A stretch of DNA of 64,000 bases from Actimicrobium sp047621345 (lineage in GTDB: Bacteria; Pseudomonadota; Gammaproteobacteria; Burkholderiales; Burkholderiaceae_D): assembly GCA_047621345.1 (NCBI GenBank), contig JBLHLW010000001.1, forward strand, positions 150,658 to 214,657, written 5' to 3'. Shown one piece after another: positions 34,891 through 43,442 of the stretch (its first letter is position 1; every line of letters begins with the position of its first letter). The translations under genes were made by a program, and so were the position numbers. The notes under the pieces were generated by a model, which saw nothing but the letters and a program-made list of their open reading frames with translations, searched no databases and was not told the DNA's origin.

Positions 34891-35858
34891 TCCGCGCCAT
34901 GCAATGGGTGTTTCGGGCCTTGAACGGCAACCGCGCCAAACGCTCCGGTTGGGCGGCTGTCAGCCTTCAGTCCAGTGGCATATTCGTGGCGTTCATGAGT
35001 CACCCGCCAAGCGGGAAATTCGTCGTTGATTGCGTGTTTTCGCACGAGATGACCAATGGCAATTCCCGGACTTTCCTTGAAAAAATAGCGCAGGACGGAC
35101 GACTGGCCAATTACGGCTGTTCGCATCTGTTGAATTCAGGGGAATATCAATTGCTCTCCGTCGATACGCCTGCAGTACCACAGGGCGAACTCAAGGAGGC
35201 CATGCGCTGGATCGTCAAGGACATGCTGGATTTTCCGGCGGAGGAGGCGACGATCGATATTCTTGCCATTCCGCTGGACCAATCCCGTCCGATACGCAGC
35301 ACATTAATGTTTGTTGTGGTTGTCCGAAACAGCATTATTGCGCAACGCCAAAAATTGTTTGAAAGCTCCCATCTGGTCTTATCTGCGATTGATATTCCCG
35401 AAATCGCCCAGCGTAATATTTCGGCATTGCTGGAGTCTGAAGGCAAGGCGATGGCATTACTGTCGATTAACGCAGACGGTGGATTAATGACGATTACTTT
35501 TGCCGGAGAATTATATTTATCACGTCGGATGGATATCACCTTAAACCAGTTAAAACAGGCAGATTCATTCCAGCAGTCCCAGTTGCACGAGCAGATTACA
35601 CTTGATTTGCAGCGCTCACTCGATCATTTTTATCGGCAATATCACGCAATGCAATTACCCAAGTTGATGCTTGCGCCCATGGGTGAGTGCGGGAAGGAGT
35701 TATTGGCTTATCTGGAAAGTAATTTAAATTCAGCGGTCGAAATGCTCGACCTGGCAAGCATCATGGATATAGTTGCAACGCCCGAACTTCAGGACGCTGA
35801 TATTCAGCAACAATATTTTATGACATTGGGCGCTGCATTAAGAACTAAGGGCATTTGA
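34887..35858 (+). CDS. mshI: MSHA biogenesis protein MshI (PilM-like)
   Basis: A 323-residue actin-like PilM/MshI protein of the inner-membrane alignment complex: WAAVSLQSSGIFVAFM, then the MRWIVKDMLDFPAEEATIDIL segment typical of MshI and ALLSINADGGLMTITFAGELYLSRRMD. Its first third is GC-rich and the rest AT-rich, so composition changes within the gene. The ATG at 34887 is chosen by overlap with the small ORF; Met5 is an alternative. TGATG joins it to the next gene. Confidence 0.85.
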   Translation: MIRAMQWVFRALNGNRAKRSGWAAVSLQSSGIFVAFMSHPPSGKFVVDCVFSHEMTNGNSRTFLEKIAQDGRLANYGCSHLLNSGEYQLLSVDTPAVPQGELKEAMRWIVKDMLDFPAEEATIDILAIPLDQSRPIRSTLMFVVVVRNSIIAQRQKLFESSHLVLSAIDIPEIAQRNISALLESEGKAMALLSINADGGLMTITFAGELYLSRRMDITLNQLKQADSFQQSQLHEQITLDLQRSLDHFYRQYHAMQLPKLMLAPMGECGKELLAYLESNLNSAVEMLDLASIMDIVATPELQDADIQQQYFMTLGAALRTKGI

Positions 35859-36547
35859 TGAAAATTCAACAAATTAATCTGATCAATCCGCTTCTGAAAA
35901 AAAAGTCACTTTATATTTCAGTCGCAGCGACATTACAAGTGGCCGTGCTATTGATTACTACCGCACTGGTGCTGATGATTGTAATGGATTACAGAATCAT
36001 CAAATTAAAAAATGAATCAACATTGCATACCATTCAAATCACCAAAGCCCAGCTTGAGTTGGATAATACACGTTCTGAATTACTGATTGTCAATAAAAAT
36101 AATATGCTTGAAGAAAATATCAGGAACGCAGAAGCAGAAGCTCGAACACTCAAAAAAATAACGGACATTTTGAATCAGGCCAATGTTGGTAACGCGGTTG
36201 GCAATTCGGTTTATATGCAAGCGCTGGCGCGGCATATCAGTCAGGGAGTCTGGTTGACAGGATTTGATATCTCCAATGCAGGAACAGAAATCAGTTTGCA
36301 GGGGAGGGCACTTGAACCCGATTTTATCCTCGCGTATCTGAGTCGCTTGAAACGCGAACCTGCACTTCAGGGCCTGCAGTTTTCAGCCTTGGCGATACAT
36401 TCTCTGGACGCTGTCAGCAACAAGAAAAACCAAGTGAGTCCAACCGGTACACCGTCGTATTTTGAGTTTACTGTGCAATCGGTTGCGGTGAGCGTACCTG
36501 TTTCTGTTCCTTCCGCTAGCACTGGGCTGACAAGGAGTCATAAATGA
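35858..36547 (+). CDS. PilN-like MSHA biogenesis protein
   Basis: A 229-residue protein with the PilN opening MKIQQINLINPLLKKK (the cytoplasmic motif that contacts PilM), one membrane segment at about residues 22-45, a coiled coil (about 50-110) and a ferredoxin-like periplasmic domain. In some MSHA loci this part is separate from mshI, as here. It is AT-rich relative to the flanking operon. ATGA couples it to the next gene. Confidence 0.83.
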   Translation: MKIQQINLINPLLKKKSLYISVAATLQVAVLLITTALVLMIVMDYRIIKLKNESTLHTIQITKAQLELDNTRSELLIVNKNNMLEENIRNAEAEARTLKKITDILNQANVGNAVGNSVYMQALARHISQGVWLTGFDISNAGTEISLQGRALEPDFILAYLSRLKREPALQGLQFSALAIHSLDAVSNKKNQVSPTGTPSYFEFTVQSVAVSVPVSVPSASTGLTRSHK

Positions 36548-37275
36548 TTACGCTCGCCCTCTTAAAAAAGATCGGTCCGGCGCTTTCGCTGCGGATTAAT
36601 AGTTGCGTTTTGCGCGAAAGAATACTGCTTTTTTCTGCAGTGCAAATCGTTGTACTCGCAATCAGTATCCCGGTATGCATACTACCTAACTGGCGACTAC
36701 AAAAAGAGTTGGTTAATAAAATGGAATCGGATAAGTCACGCTTATCGATAATTTCAGTACAAATGCATGATCTGATCAATCAAAAAAATATCGTTCCTGA
36801 AATATTAAAGCGTGAAGCGCTACAACAAAGTCGACGGCAATCCGATCAGTTCAGAGCAGAGATAAGCAGACTGCGTGACATTCTCGTGAAACCGGAGGAT
36901 ATGGTTTCACGTTTGCAGGAAATAATAAAAATACAGGGCCGGTTACGATTGATTTCTCTTGAGACGTTATCCGGAAGTAATCTGATCCAGGAAAAAATCA
37001 TGACCGATAAAAAATCCGCCAGCATGCTCAGTCGTTCCAAGTCCATCGATAGCGGAATCGATGCGCTGTCGGTCGACGGGATCCATCGGCACGGTGTAGT
37101 CGTTGTTATTGAGGGTAGTTATCTGGATATCGTTGATTACCTGATTATGCTCGAAGCCAGTTCTTCCGATTTTTATTGGGGAGATATGAACATGCATGTC
37201 GAAACGTATCCGCGGGTGACGATGCGTATGACCGTATTTACACTGAGTATGGATAAAAAATGGGCAAGCTTGTAA
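36544..37275 (+). CDS. mshJ: PilO-like MSHA biogenesis protein MshJ
   Basis: A 243-residue single-pass inner-membrane protein (membrane segment about 28-48) with a periplasmic coiled coil and a ferredoxin-like domain ending GVVVVIEGSYLDIVDYLIMLEASSSDFYWGDMNM, as in MshJ/PilO. It is predicted to pair with the PilN-like protein. It is AT-rich. It overlaps mshK by 16 bp. Confidence 0.82.
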   Translation: MITLALLKKIGPALSLRINSCVLRERILLFSAVQIVVLAISIPVCILPNWRLQKELVNKMESDKSRLSIISVQMHDLINQKNIVPEILKREALQQSRRQSDQFRAEISRLRDILVKPEDMVSRLQEIIKIQGRLRLISLETLSGSNLIQEKIMTDKKSASMLSRSKSIDSGIDALSVDGIHRHGVVVVIEGSYLDIVDYLIMLEASSSDFYWGDMNMHVETYPRVTMRMTVFTLSMDKKWASL

Positions 37276-37640
37276 TTATTTTTATTTCTCTATGCACGTT
37301 AACGCGATGCGTACTGGCGCAAACATTGCCCGATCCAACTCGCCCACCAGGTGTTATGCGTGCATCAGTAATCAAAATTGCTGAAGAAGCGGTAGTGGAA
37401 CCGGTATTGCAATCCGTATTAATTTCACCATCTCGAAAAATCGCGGTAATAAGTGGGGAGATCGTTGCGCTGAATGGCACTTTCGGTGATTTTCAACTTG
37501 TGAGTATCACTGAATCGGTTGTACTGCTAAAAAATGGAAAATCAGAAAAAAGGCTGTTTTTATTATTTCCGGTAGAACAGCGCTTTTCCAATTCGTCGTT
37601 TATGAAGAAAAGCCCTGAACAGGAGCAATACAAACCATGA
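37260..37640 (+). CDS. mshK: MSHA biogenesis protein MshK-like
   Basis: A 126-residue exported protein. The signal peptide is cut near A20 (LTRCVLA before QTLPDPTRPP), and the DPTRPP motif plus QSVLISPSRKIAVISGEIV match MshK/PilP-type periplasmic linkers to the secretin. The residues before the Cys do not form a good lipobox. ATGA joins it to mshL. Confidence 0.8.
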   Translation: MGKLVIIFISLCTLTRCVLAQTLPDPTRPPGVMRASVIKIAEEAVVEPVLQSVLISPSRKIAVISGEIVALNGTFGDFQLVSITESVVLLKNGKSEKRLFLLFPVEQRFSNSSFMKKSPEQEQYKP

Positions 37641-39361
37641 ATAAAATACTCTGTGGCTTTCTGATAATCGGATTAACGGCTTGTGCCGCACCAATGACGC
37701 AACGTGATACCTACGACACGATCAAGCTCCAATTGGAAAAGGCCGTGGCGCTCAATGCGCTGTATGCGCAACGCGACGAGGTACCGTTGCTGCCGCTGGT
37801 CGACAGCGTCATGCCAGTCTTACCTTCGGCGCCACAGGAGCGATTCAATCTGTCTTTCAACGATGCACCTGCGCCGCAGTTTTTCCGGTCCATCGTCACG
37901 GGTACGCGCTACAGCATGCTGGTGCATCCCGGTGTGACCGGCACTATTTCGGCCAACCTCAAGGAGGTGACTTTGCCTGAAGTGATGGACGCGATGCGCG
38001 AATTGTATGGCTACGAATACAAGATTGACGGCAATCGCATTGTCGTCAAGCCACTGAGCCTGCAGACCAGTATCTTTCAGGTGAATTACCTCAACAGCAA
38101 TCGCAAGGGGTCGTCTGATATCCGTGTCACCTCGGGTTCGGTCAGCGATGTCACATCTAATGCCTCCGGACAGTCCGGGAATGGTTTTCCGTCTCAGCAA
38201 AGGGGGGCGTCGCATGGCATCGACAGCAGCACGATCAGCACCTCATCGAACAATGACTTCTGGGCCGAACTGAAGGCGTCGCTCGTTGCGATCATCGGCA
38301 GCAAGGACGGCCGCAGTGTAGTCATCAGCGCACAATCGGGTGTGATCGTGATCCGGGCGATGCCCGACGAACTGCGCAATGTGATGGCATTTCTGAAGGC
38401 TACCCAGGTGTCGATCGACCGGCAGGTCATTCTCGAAGCGAAGATCATGGAAGTCGAACTCAACGACAGTTTTCAGTCCGGGATCAACTGGGCCGCCTTC
38501 GCCGCTCCCGGCGGTAGCAACCGACGCGGGACGCTGGGGTTTGTCGCACCCGGTGCAGCGCTCAATCCGGTGCCACAAAATGGCAGCACGCCGGCCAGTA
38601 TTACCAGCGGCGGTCGCAACGCGTTGACAGCAATCAGCGGCAGCGCCATCTCTGCCGCCGGCAATGCGGCAGGCTCCTTGTTCGGGCTGGCATTTCAGAC
38701 CAGTAATTTTGCGGCATTGATCTCGTTCCTGGAGTCGCAAGGCACGGTGCATGTGCTGTCCAGTCCTCGCATTGCAACGCTGAATAACCAGAAAGCGGTG
38801 CTGAAAGTCGGCACCGATGAATTTTTCGTGACGCGATTGACGACCACCCCAGGACTGAGCACGGGCAATGTCACGACCGGGGCGACGACAACGGTGGAAG
38901 TTCAGCCATTCTTTTCGGGCGTGTCGCTGGATGTGACACCGCAGATCGACGATAACGGCAACATTACGCTGCATGTCCATCCGTCGGTGAGCAAGGTCAC
39001 GACCGTCGACAAGATGATCAATCTGGGTGCCAACAACGGTACGCTGAGCTTGCCGCTGGCATCGAGCGCGATTTCGGAAACCGATAGCGTGGTGCGTGGG
39101 CAAGACGGGCGTGTCATTGCCATCGGCGGGTTGATGCGGCAATCGGTGAGTTCCGATAATTCGCAGGTCCCGGGAGCGGGCGATGTGCCGGTACTGGGTA
39201 GTCTTTTCCGCAGCAACGCGCGAATAGTGCAAAAGCGCGAACTGGTCATCCTGATCCGGCCTACCGTCATACAGAGCAGTAGCGATTGGGCGCAAGACAT
39301 GCTCGATAGCGCGCGTCGTATTCAGGAGTTGGCACCACGGCCCCGTTCGCCTGCCGACTGA
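37637..39361 (+). CDS. mshL: MSHA outer-membrane secretin MshL
   Basis: A 574-residue secretin. Its signal peptide has a lipobox LTAC (Cys16), and an N-terminal domain DLS/STN-like region (FNDAPAPQFFRSIVTGTRYSMLVHPGVTG) precedes an N1-type repeat (KDGRSVVISAQSGVIVIRAMPDELRNV). The C-terminal secretin barrel, about 260-560, includes VLSSPRIATLNNQKAVLKVG and VPVLGSLFRSN. It forms the pilus exit pore. It returns to the GC-rich composition after the AT-rich mshI-mshK stretch. mshM and mshN, which often follow, are absent. Confidence 0.93.
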   Translation: MNKILCGFLIIGLTACAAPMTQRDTYDTIKLQLEKAVALNALYAQRDEVPLLPLVDSVMPVLPSAPQERFNLSFNDAPAPQFFRSIVTGTRYSMLVHPGVTGTISANLKEVTLPEVMDAMRELYGYEYKIDGNRIVVKPLSLQTSIFQVNYLNSNRKGSSDIRVTSGSVSDVTSNASGQSGNGFPSQQRGASHGIDSSTISTSSNNDFWAELKASLVAIIGSKDGRSVVISAQSGVIVIRAMPDELRNVMAFLKATQVSIDRQVILEAKIMEVELNDSFQSGINWAAFAAPGGSNRRGTLGFVAPGAALNPVPQNGSTPASITSGGRNALTAISGSAISAAGNAAGSLFGLAFQTSNFAALISFLESQGTVHVLSSPRIATLNNQKAVLKVGTDEFFVTRLTTTPGLSTGNVTTGATTTVEVQPFFSGVSLDVTPQIDDNGNITLHVHPSVSKVTTVDKMINLGANNGTLSLPLASSAISETDSVVRGQDGRVIAIGGLMRQSVSSDNSQVPGAGDVPVLGSLFRSNARIVQKRELVILIRPTVIQSSSDWAQDMLDSARRIQELAPRPRSPAD

Positions 39362-39458
39362 GCTGGCGACACTGGCCACTGGGCGGACAAAAAATCCTCT
39401 ATCGAAAAATAAGACGACCGTTCTTTTCAGGGTATAGTGCAGTTCGAAAAAGACGGAT

Positions 39459-39630
39459 AGCTAGGAGCCTGTCGGACTTAGGGAGAAGCGGCTGCAAAAA
39501 TATCTGGACGGTCCATATTTCATCGCTTTCTTGGCCAATAGCGCGCTATTGGTACCGCGAAATCAGCAAAATCTGGTCTCCCCCAGCTATTTTTTCGCTT
39601 CGATTCCCTTAGTCCGACAGACTCCCAGCT
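39459..39630. mobile_element. 172 bp long-inverted-repeat element (MITE-like)
   Basis: The left end AGCTAGGAGCCTGTCGGACT and the right end, whose complement starts AGCTGGGAGTCTGTCGGACT, form imperfect terminal inverted repeats of about 40 bp. In the middle lies a perfect 18 bp palindrome, CCAATAGCGCGCTATTGG (39535-39552). There is no reading frame. The whole unit could fold into one long hairpin. It fills half of the 330 bp between mshL and the FadB-like gene; the rest holds nothing recognisable. Only one copy is in the window. Confidence 0.7.
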
Positions 39631-39691
39631 GCAAACATTCCAGTATTCCTGCCGGGAATGCCCCAACGATACCGAACTACAAGGAAGAGAC

Positions 39692-41770
39692 ATGACAGCC
39701 GAATACCAGGTCCATGGCGCAGTTGCCATCATCACGCTCAACAATCCTCCGGTCAACGGACTAGGTCTGTCGACCCGCACGGCAGTCGTTGCCGGCGTGC
39801 AAAAAGCACTCGCCGATGCGGCCGTCAAGGCCATCATCCTGACTGGCGCCGGCAAGGCTTTTTCTGGCGGTGCGGACATCAAGGAATTCAATTCACCAAG
39901 CGCGTTCGCCGAACCGTCACTGCACACCCTGATCAATGTGGTCGAATCGGCCAGCAAGCCGGTGATCGCTGCGATCCATAGTGTGTGCATGGGCGGCGGG
40001 TTGGAACTGGCGCTAGGCTGTCATTACCGTGTCGCGAGTCCGGGTGCGCAGATCGCGCTGCCGGAAGTCAAGCTCGGGATATTGCCGGGTGCAGGGGGTA
40101 CGCAACGTCTGCCGCGCGTCGTTGGTCTGGAATTGGCGCTGAACATGATCGTGTCGGGCACGCCGGTCGCCTCCGAAAAATTGGCGAAAACTGCGTTGTT
40201 CAGCCAGCTGATCGAGGGCGACCTGATGGAAGGCGCGCTGGCCTTTGCCGCCAGCATCGCCGATACCCGGCCGCTGCCGAAAGTGTGCGATATCAACGTC
40301 GATTATCCGAACTACGAAGCGTTCTTGCAGTTCTCCCGCAATACCGTCAAAGCCATGTCGGGTCCGTATCCGGCGCCGCTGAAATGCGTCGAGGCAGTCG
40401 CTGCATCCGTGACGATGAAATTTGACGATGGCATCAAGTTCGAACGTGACTTGTTCATCGAACTGGTCCAGACCACCGAATCGAAGGCGCTGCGCCATGC
40501 GTTCTTTGGCGAGCGTGCTGCCAGCAAGATCCCGGACGTCCCGGCCGATACACCGGTACGTTCGATCAAGTCGGCTGCCGTGATCGGTGCCGGCACGATG
40601 GGTGGCGGGATTGCGATGAACTTTGTCAATGCCGGTATCCCGGTGATGCTGCTTGAAACCAAGCAGGAAGCGCTCGATAAGGGTATCGCGACGATCCGCA
40701 AGAATTACGAAAACACGATGAAGAAGGGCAAGCTGACGCAAGAGAAATTTGACCAGCGCGTCAGCATGATTAGCGGCACATTGAATTATGCCGACATCGG
40801 TCAGGCCGACATCGTCGTTGAAGCCGTTTTCGAAGACATGGGCGTAAAAGAAACCGTATTCCGCAAACTCGACGAAGTCATGAAACAAGGCGCGATTCTG
40901 GCCTCGAATACGTCGACGCTGGATGTTGACCAGATTGCCTCGTTCACGAAGCGTCCGCAAGATGTGATCGGTACCCATTTTTTCAGTCCTGCCAACGTCA
41001 TGAAGCTGCTCGAAATCGTGCGCGGCAAAGCGACTGCCAAGGATGTACTGGCAACTACGCTAGCGCTGTCGAAGAAGATCAAGAAGACCGGTGTTGTTTC
41101 GGGTGTCTGCGACGGCTTTATCGGCAACCGGATGATTGAGCAATACAGTCGTCAGGCCGGATTTCTGATCGAAGAAGGCGCGTTGCCGGAGCAAGTTGAT
41201 AAGGCGGTCGAGAAATTCGGCTTTGCGATGGGGCCGTTCCGCATGGGTGATTTGGCCGGCAATGACATTGGCTGGTACATCCGCAAACGGCGGTATGTAG
41301 AGAAGCCAGAGATCACATATTCGAAAACAGCCGACCTGTTGTGCGAACTGGGTCGCTATGGCCAGAAAACCGGTGCCGGTTGGTACGACTACAAGGCCGG
41401 GGACCGCAAGGCGTATGCCTCGTCCCTGGTCAATGAAATGATCATCAAGCATTCGGCCGATATCGGTGTCGAGCGCCGCAAGATCAGCGACCAGGAAATC
41501 ATCGAGCGGCTGGTGTATTCGCTGGTCAATGAAGCAGCGCATATCCTTGAAGAAGGTATTGCGATGCGTGCTTCGGACATCGATATGGTCTACCTGACCG
41601 GTTATGGCTTTCCGGTATTTCGCGGTGGTCCGATGTTCTACGCCGACACGGTCGGACTGCCGAATGTATTGATGGCGATGGAAAAGCTGGCCAATGGACG
41701 TCATGGTGATGCATGGAAACCTGCGCCACTGCTGGTCAAACTGGCGGCCGAAGGCAAGACGTTTAACTGA
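39692..41770 (+). CDS. Enoyl-CoA hydratase / 3-hydroxyacyl-CoA dehydrogenase fusion (FadB/FadJ-like)
   Basis: A 692-residue bifunctional beta-oxidation enzyme. Residues 1-190 are an enoyl-CoA hydratase/isomerase domain (GAGKAFSGGADIKEF, CMGGGLELALGCHYRVA, and the Glu of ALPEVKLGILPGAGGTQRLPR). From about 297 the NAD-binding dehydrogenase domain starts with IGAGTMGGGIAMNF, including THFFSPANVMKLLE. Two C-terminal 3HCDH domains follow. AAGGAAGAG precedes the ATG. A terminator follows closely, so it is probably monocistronic. Confidence 0.95.
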   Translation: MTAEYQVHGAVAIITLNNPPVNGLGLSTRTAVVAGVQKALADAAVKAIILTGAGKAFSGGADIKEFNSPSAFAEPSLHTLINVVESASKPVIAAIHSVCMGGGLELALGCHYRVASPGAQIALPEVKLGILPGAGGTQRLPRVVGLELALNMIVSGTPVASEKLAKTALFSQLIEGDLMEGALAFAASIADTRPLPKVCDINVDYPNYEAFLQFSRNTVKAMSGPYPAPLKCVEAVAASVTMKFDDGIKFERDLFIELVQTTESKALRHAFFGERAASKIPDVPADTPVRSIKSAAVIGAGTMGGGIAMNFVNAGIPVMLLETKQEALDKGIATIRKNYENTMKKGKLTQEKFDQRVSMISGTLNYADIGQADIVVEAVFEDMGVKETVFRKLDEVMKQGAILASNTSTLDVDQIASFTKRPQDVIGTHFFSPANVMKLLEIVRGKATAKDVLATTLALSKKIKKTGVVSGVCDGFIGNRMIEQYSRQAGFLIEEGALPEQVDKAVEKFGFAMGPFRMGDLAGNDIGWYIRKRRYVEKPEITYSKTADLLCELGRYGQKTGAGWYDYKAGDRKAYASSLVNEMIIKHSADIGVERRKISDQEIIERLVYSLVNEAAHILEEGIAMRASDIDMVYLTGYGFPVFRGGPMFYADTVGLPNVLMAMEKLANGRHGDAWKPAPLLVKLAAEGKTFN

Positions 41771-41786
41771 CACGGGCCGTACCAGT

Positions 41787-41816
41787 AAAAAAAGCCTCGC
41801 TGTTGCGAGGCTTTTT
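41787..41816 (+). terminator. Rho-independent terminator
   Basis: An AAAAAGCCTCGC stem with GCGAGGCTTTTT, a 4-base TGTT loop and flanking A and T runs, 17 bp past the FadB/FadJ-like gene stop. It separates that gene from the YjfB-family gene. Confidence 0.9.
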
Positions 41817-41925
41817 AACTTCGATCTGCTCATCCCGTTCGGCAGAAAATTTATTAGTCTGGCTGTTAAAGTTGGGCTACTTGGGTGCCGATAACGACAC
41901 ACTGCATAAATTACTGGAGAGCATT

Positions 41926-42126
41926 ATGAACGTCAGTTCGCTAGGAAGTCAGTCCACGAATTTGTCCACTGCAAAAACAGAGCAAGCCATCGGGATCGCT
42001 GTCCTCAAGAAAGCGCTTGATAGCGAGACATCTACCGCCAGCGCCTTGCTTGATGCGTTGCCTGCAGTGCCTAGCACCAGTAATTTGCCACCCAATCTGG
42101 GGCGCAATATCAACACTACCGCCTGA
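41926..42126 (+). CDS. YjfB-family putative motility protein
   Basis: A 66-residue protein that matches the small YjfB family in its full layout: MNVSSLGSQSTNLSTAKTEQ, then IGIAVLKKALDSE, and the ending LPPNLGRNINTTA. Family members are often near flagellar or chemotaxis genes, but their function is not established. GGAGAG precedes the ATG. It is bracketed by two terminators, so it is its own transcription unit. Confidence 0.85.
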   Translation: MNVSSLGSQSTNLSTAKTEQAIGIAVLKKALDSETSTASALLDALPAVPSTSNLPPNLGRNINTTA

Positions 42127-42618
42127 CTGGTCTTGCAAAAAACGGTTCCCTAGAAGAATTTTTTCGATTAAAACCTGATACAGCGCTGATGAACTTCCTC
42201 TATGCCGTGATAGCCCCGCTGTGAAAGTTGGTTGAAGCAAGTGTTAATTTCCAGCTTTGCTGATGCTCAAAATGCCTCGTTGACCGAGGCATTTTTCATT
42301 CTTATGTTCGCTGCTTCAATTTCAGCGGGAGACATAAACAATACGGTACAAGAGCGACTGAGTAGAATGGGATTGGTGAGGGATTGGTTTGCTCAGCATG
42401 GTCTTTTTCTTTACGGAAATTAAACTGTGGTTTTTCGTCAGATCATCTTGGCCGCGCAGGACAAAAATTGCATAGAATCTGTGATGATGCGTGATTGGCC
42501 TTAAACATAAAATCATGTTTTTTGAATATGAAATCGTCAGGATCCGGCTGAGTAGTCGTCCCCCCTATACTGTTAACTGAAATGATTGCTGATGTTCGTA
42601 TAACGACGAAGGAAAATC
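42127..42618. other. Intergenic stretch between YjfB gene and MNT-HEPN pair
   Basis: 492 bp becoming AT-rich toward the right. It holds one clear terminator (42270-42296). The short frame at 42232-42423 overlaps this terminator and shows no family features. I see no RNA gene. The promoter for the MNT gene should lie in the last 100 bp, where TAACTGAAATGATTGC leads to a GAAGGA ribosome-binding site. Confidence 0.6.
42270..42296 (+). terminator. Rho-independent terminator after the YjfB gene
   Basis: AAATGCCTCG pairs with CGAGGCATTT around a TTGAC loop, followed by TTT. It lies about 140 bp past the YjfB gene stop. Confidence 0.8.
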
Positions 42619-42909
42619 ATGAAACCATCCGACGCATTAATTAAACACAGAGACGCCATAAGAGCGGTTATTTTTGCTCATCACGGTTTGAATCCGCGTG
42701 TTTTCGGTTCGACCGTTCGAGGTGAAGATACAGAAAAAAGTGATCTCGATATATTAATTGACCCAATGCCAGAAACAACTTTTTTTGATATTGGTGCCAT
42801 GCGTCGAGAACTTCGATCGCTGCTTGGTGTAGCTGTAGATGTGCTCACACCAAAAGGACTTCCGGAAAAAATCCGGATTGAGGTGCTATCTGAAGCAGTA
42901 GCAATATGA
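42619..42909 (+). CDS. mntA: MntA-type nucleotidyltransferase antitoxin
   Basis: A 96-residue minimal nucleotidyltransferase (polymerase-beta fold). It has the exact GSx10DxD motif, with G30-S31 and D42/D44 (SDLDILID). In MntA-HepT systems this enzyme adds AMP groups to the HEPN toxin and blocks it. GAAGGA lies upstream of the ATG, and ATGA overlaps the toxin gene. The reading frame is intact although the toxin partner is broken. It lies in an AT-rich accessory segment, likely acquired. Confidence 0.9.
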   Translation: MKPSDALIKHRDAIRAVIFAHHGLNPRVFGSTVRGEDTEKSDLDILIDPMPETTFFDIGAMRRELRSLLGVAVDVLTPKGLPEKIRIEVLSEAVAI

Positions 42910-43274
42910 GTCGCAAGAAGCTGCCAATCACCGATTATTTAGGACATATTCAGGAGTCAATTTAGCGTATTGAACGATATACTGGTGATCTTGATGAGAG
43001 CGGTTTCTTAGCCAATACTTTAGTTCAAGATGGAGTGATTCGCAATTTTGAAATTATCGGTGAAGCGAGCCGAAACATTGAACGCAATTATCCGGATTTC
43101 GCTGCTGATCATTCCTACCTACCGTTGGTTGATGCTTACGATATGCGCAATGCACTCTCTCACGGATATTTTAATGTTGATCTTGAAGTCGTATTTCGGA
43201 CTGTTGAACGAGACTTACCACAATTGCACATCCAAATTGTTCACTTAATTGATATGTTGAATCAAACTCCATAA
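42906..43274 (+). pseudogene. hepT: HepT-type HEPN toxin with a premature stop
   Basis: The conceptual reading from the ATG at 42906 runs 122 codons as a HEPN (DUF86) toxin but is interrupted by TAG at codon 20 (42963-42965), where family members usually have Glu or a similar residue. Downstream the frame stays open and keeps the RX4HXY active site, RNALSHGY (codons 81-88), including the Tyr that MntA modifies. The break is a single nonsense change, so reinitiation or readthrough could still give a shortened protein. No alternative ATG with a ribosome-binding site precedes the conserved helices. Confidence 0.85.
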
Positions 43275-43442
43275 ATCTAAGGAGAAGCTGAATAAATAAG
43301 TTAAAGAATGAAAGGTGCTGATCACACCTTCAGCAAATTTTATTCTCGAAAAAGTGGTTGAAAAACCAAGCGCACGAGCTAAATGATCAAACATTTATAA
43401 TTTTAAAAATTCAGCGGATTTGGCGTCTGCTGCATCCATTTT

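Noticed and set aside
38243..39379. 378-codon open frame on the minus strand
   Set aside because: It lies fully antisense to mshL, a recognised secretin, and its translation is Arg/His-rich without domain features; it is a by-product of GC-rich codon use.
42232..42423. 63-codon frame after the YjfB gene
   Set aside because: It overlaps a clear terminator and has no ribosome-binding site or family resemblance.
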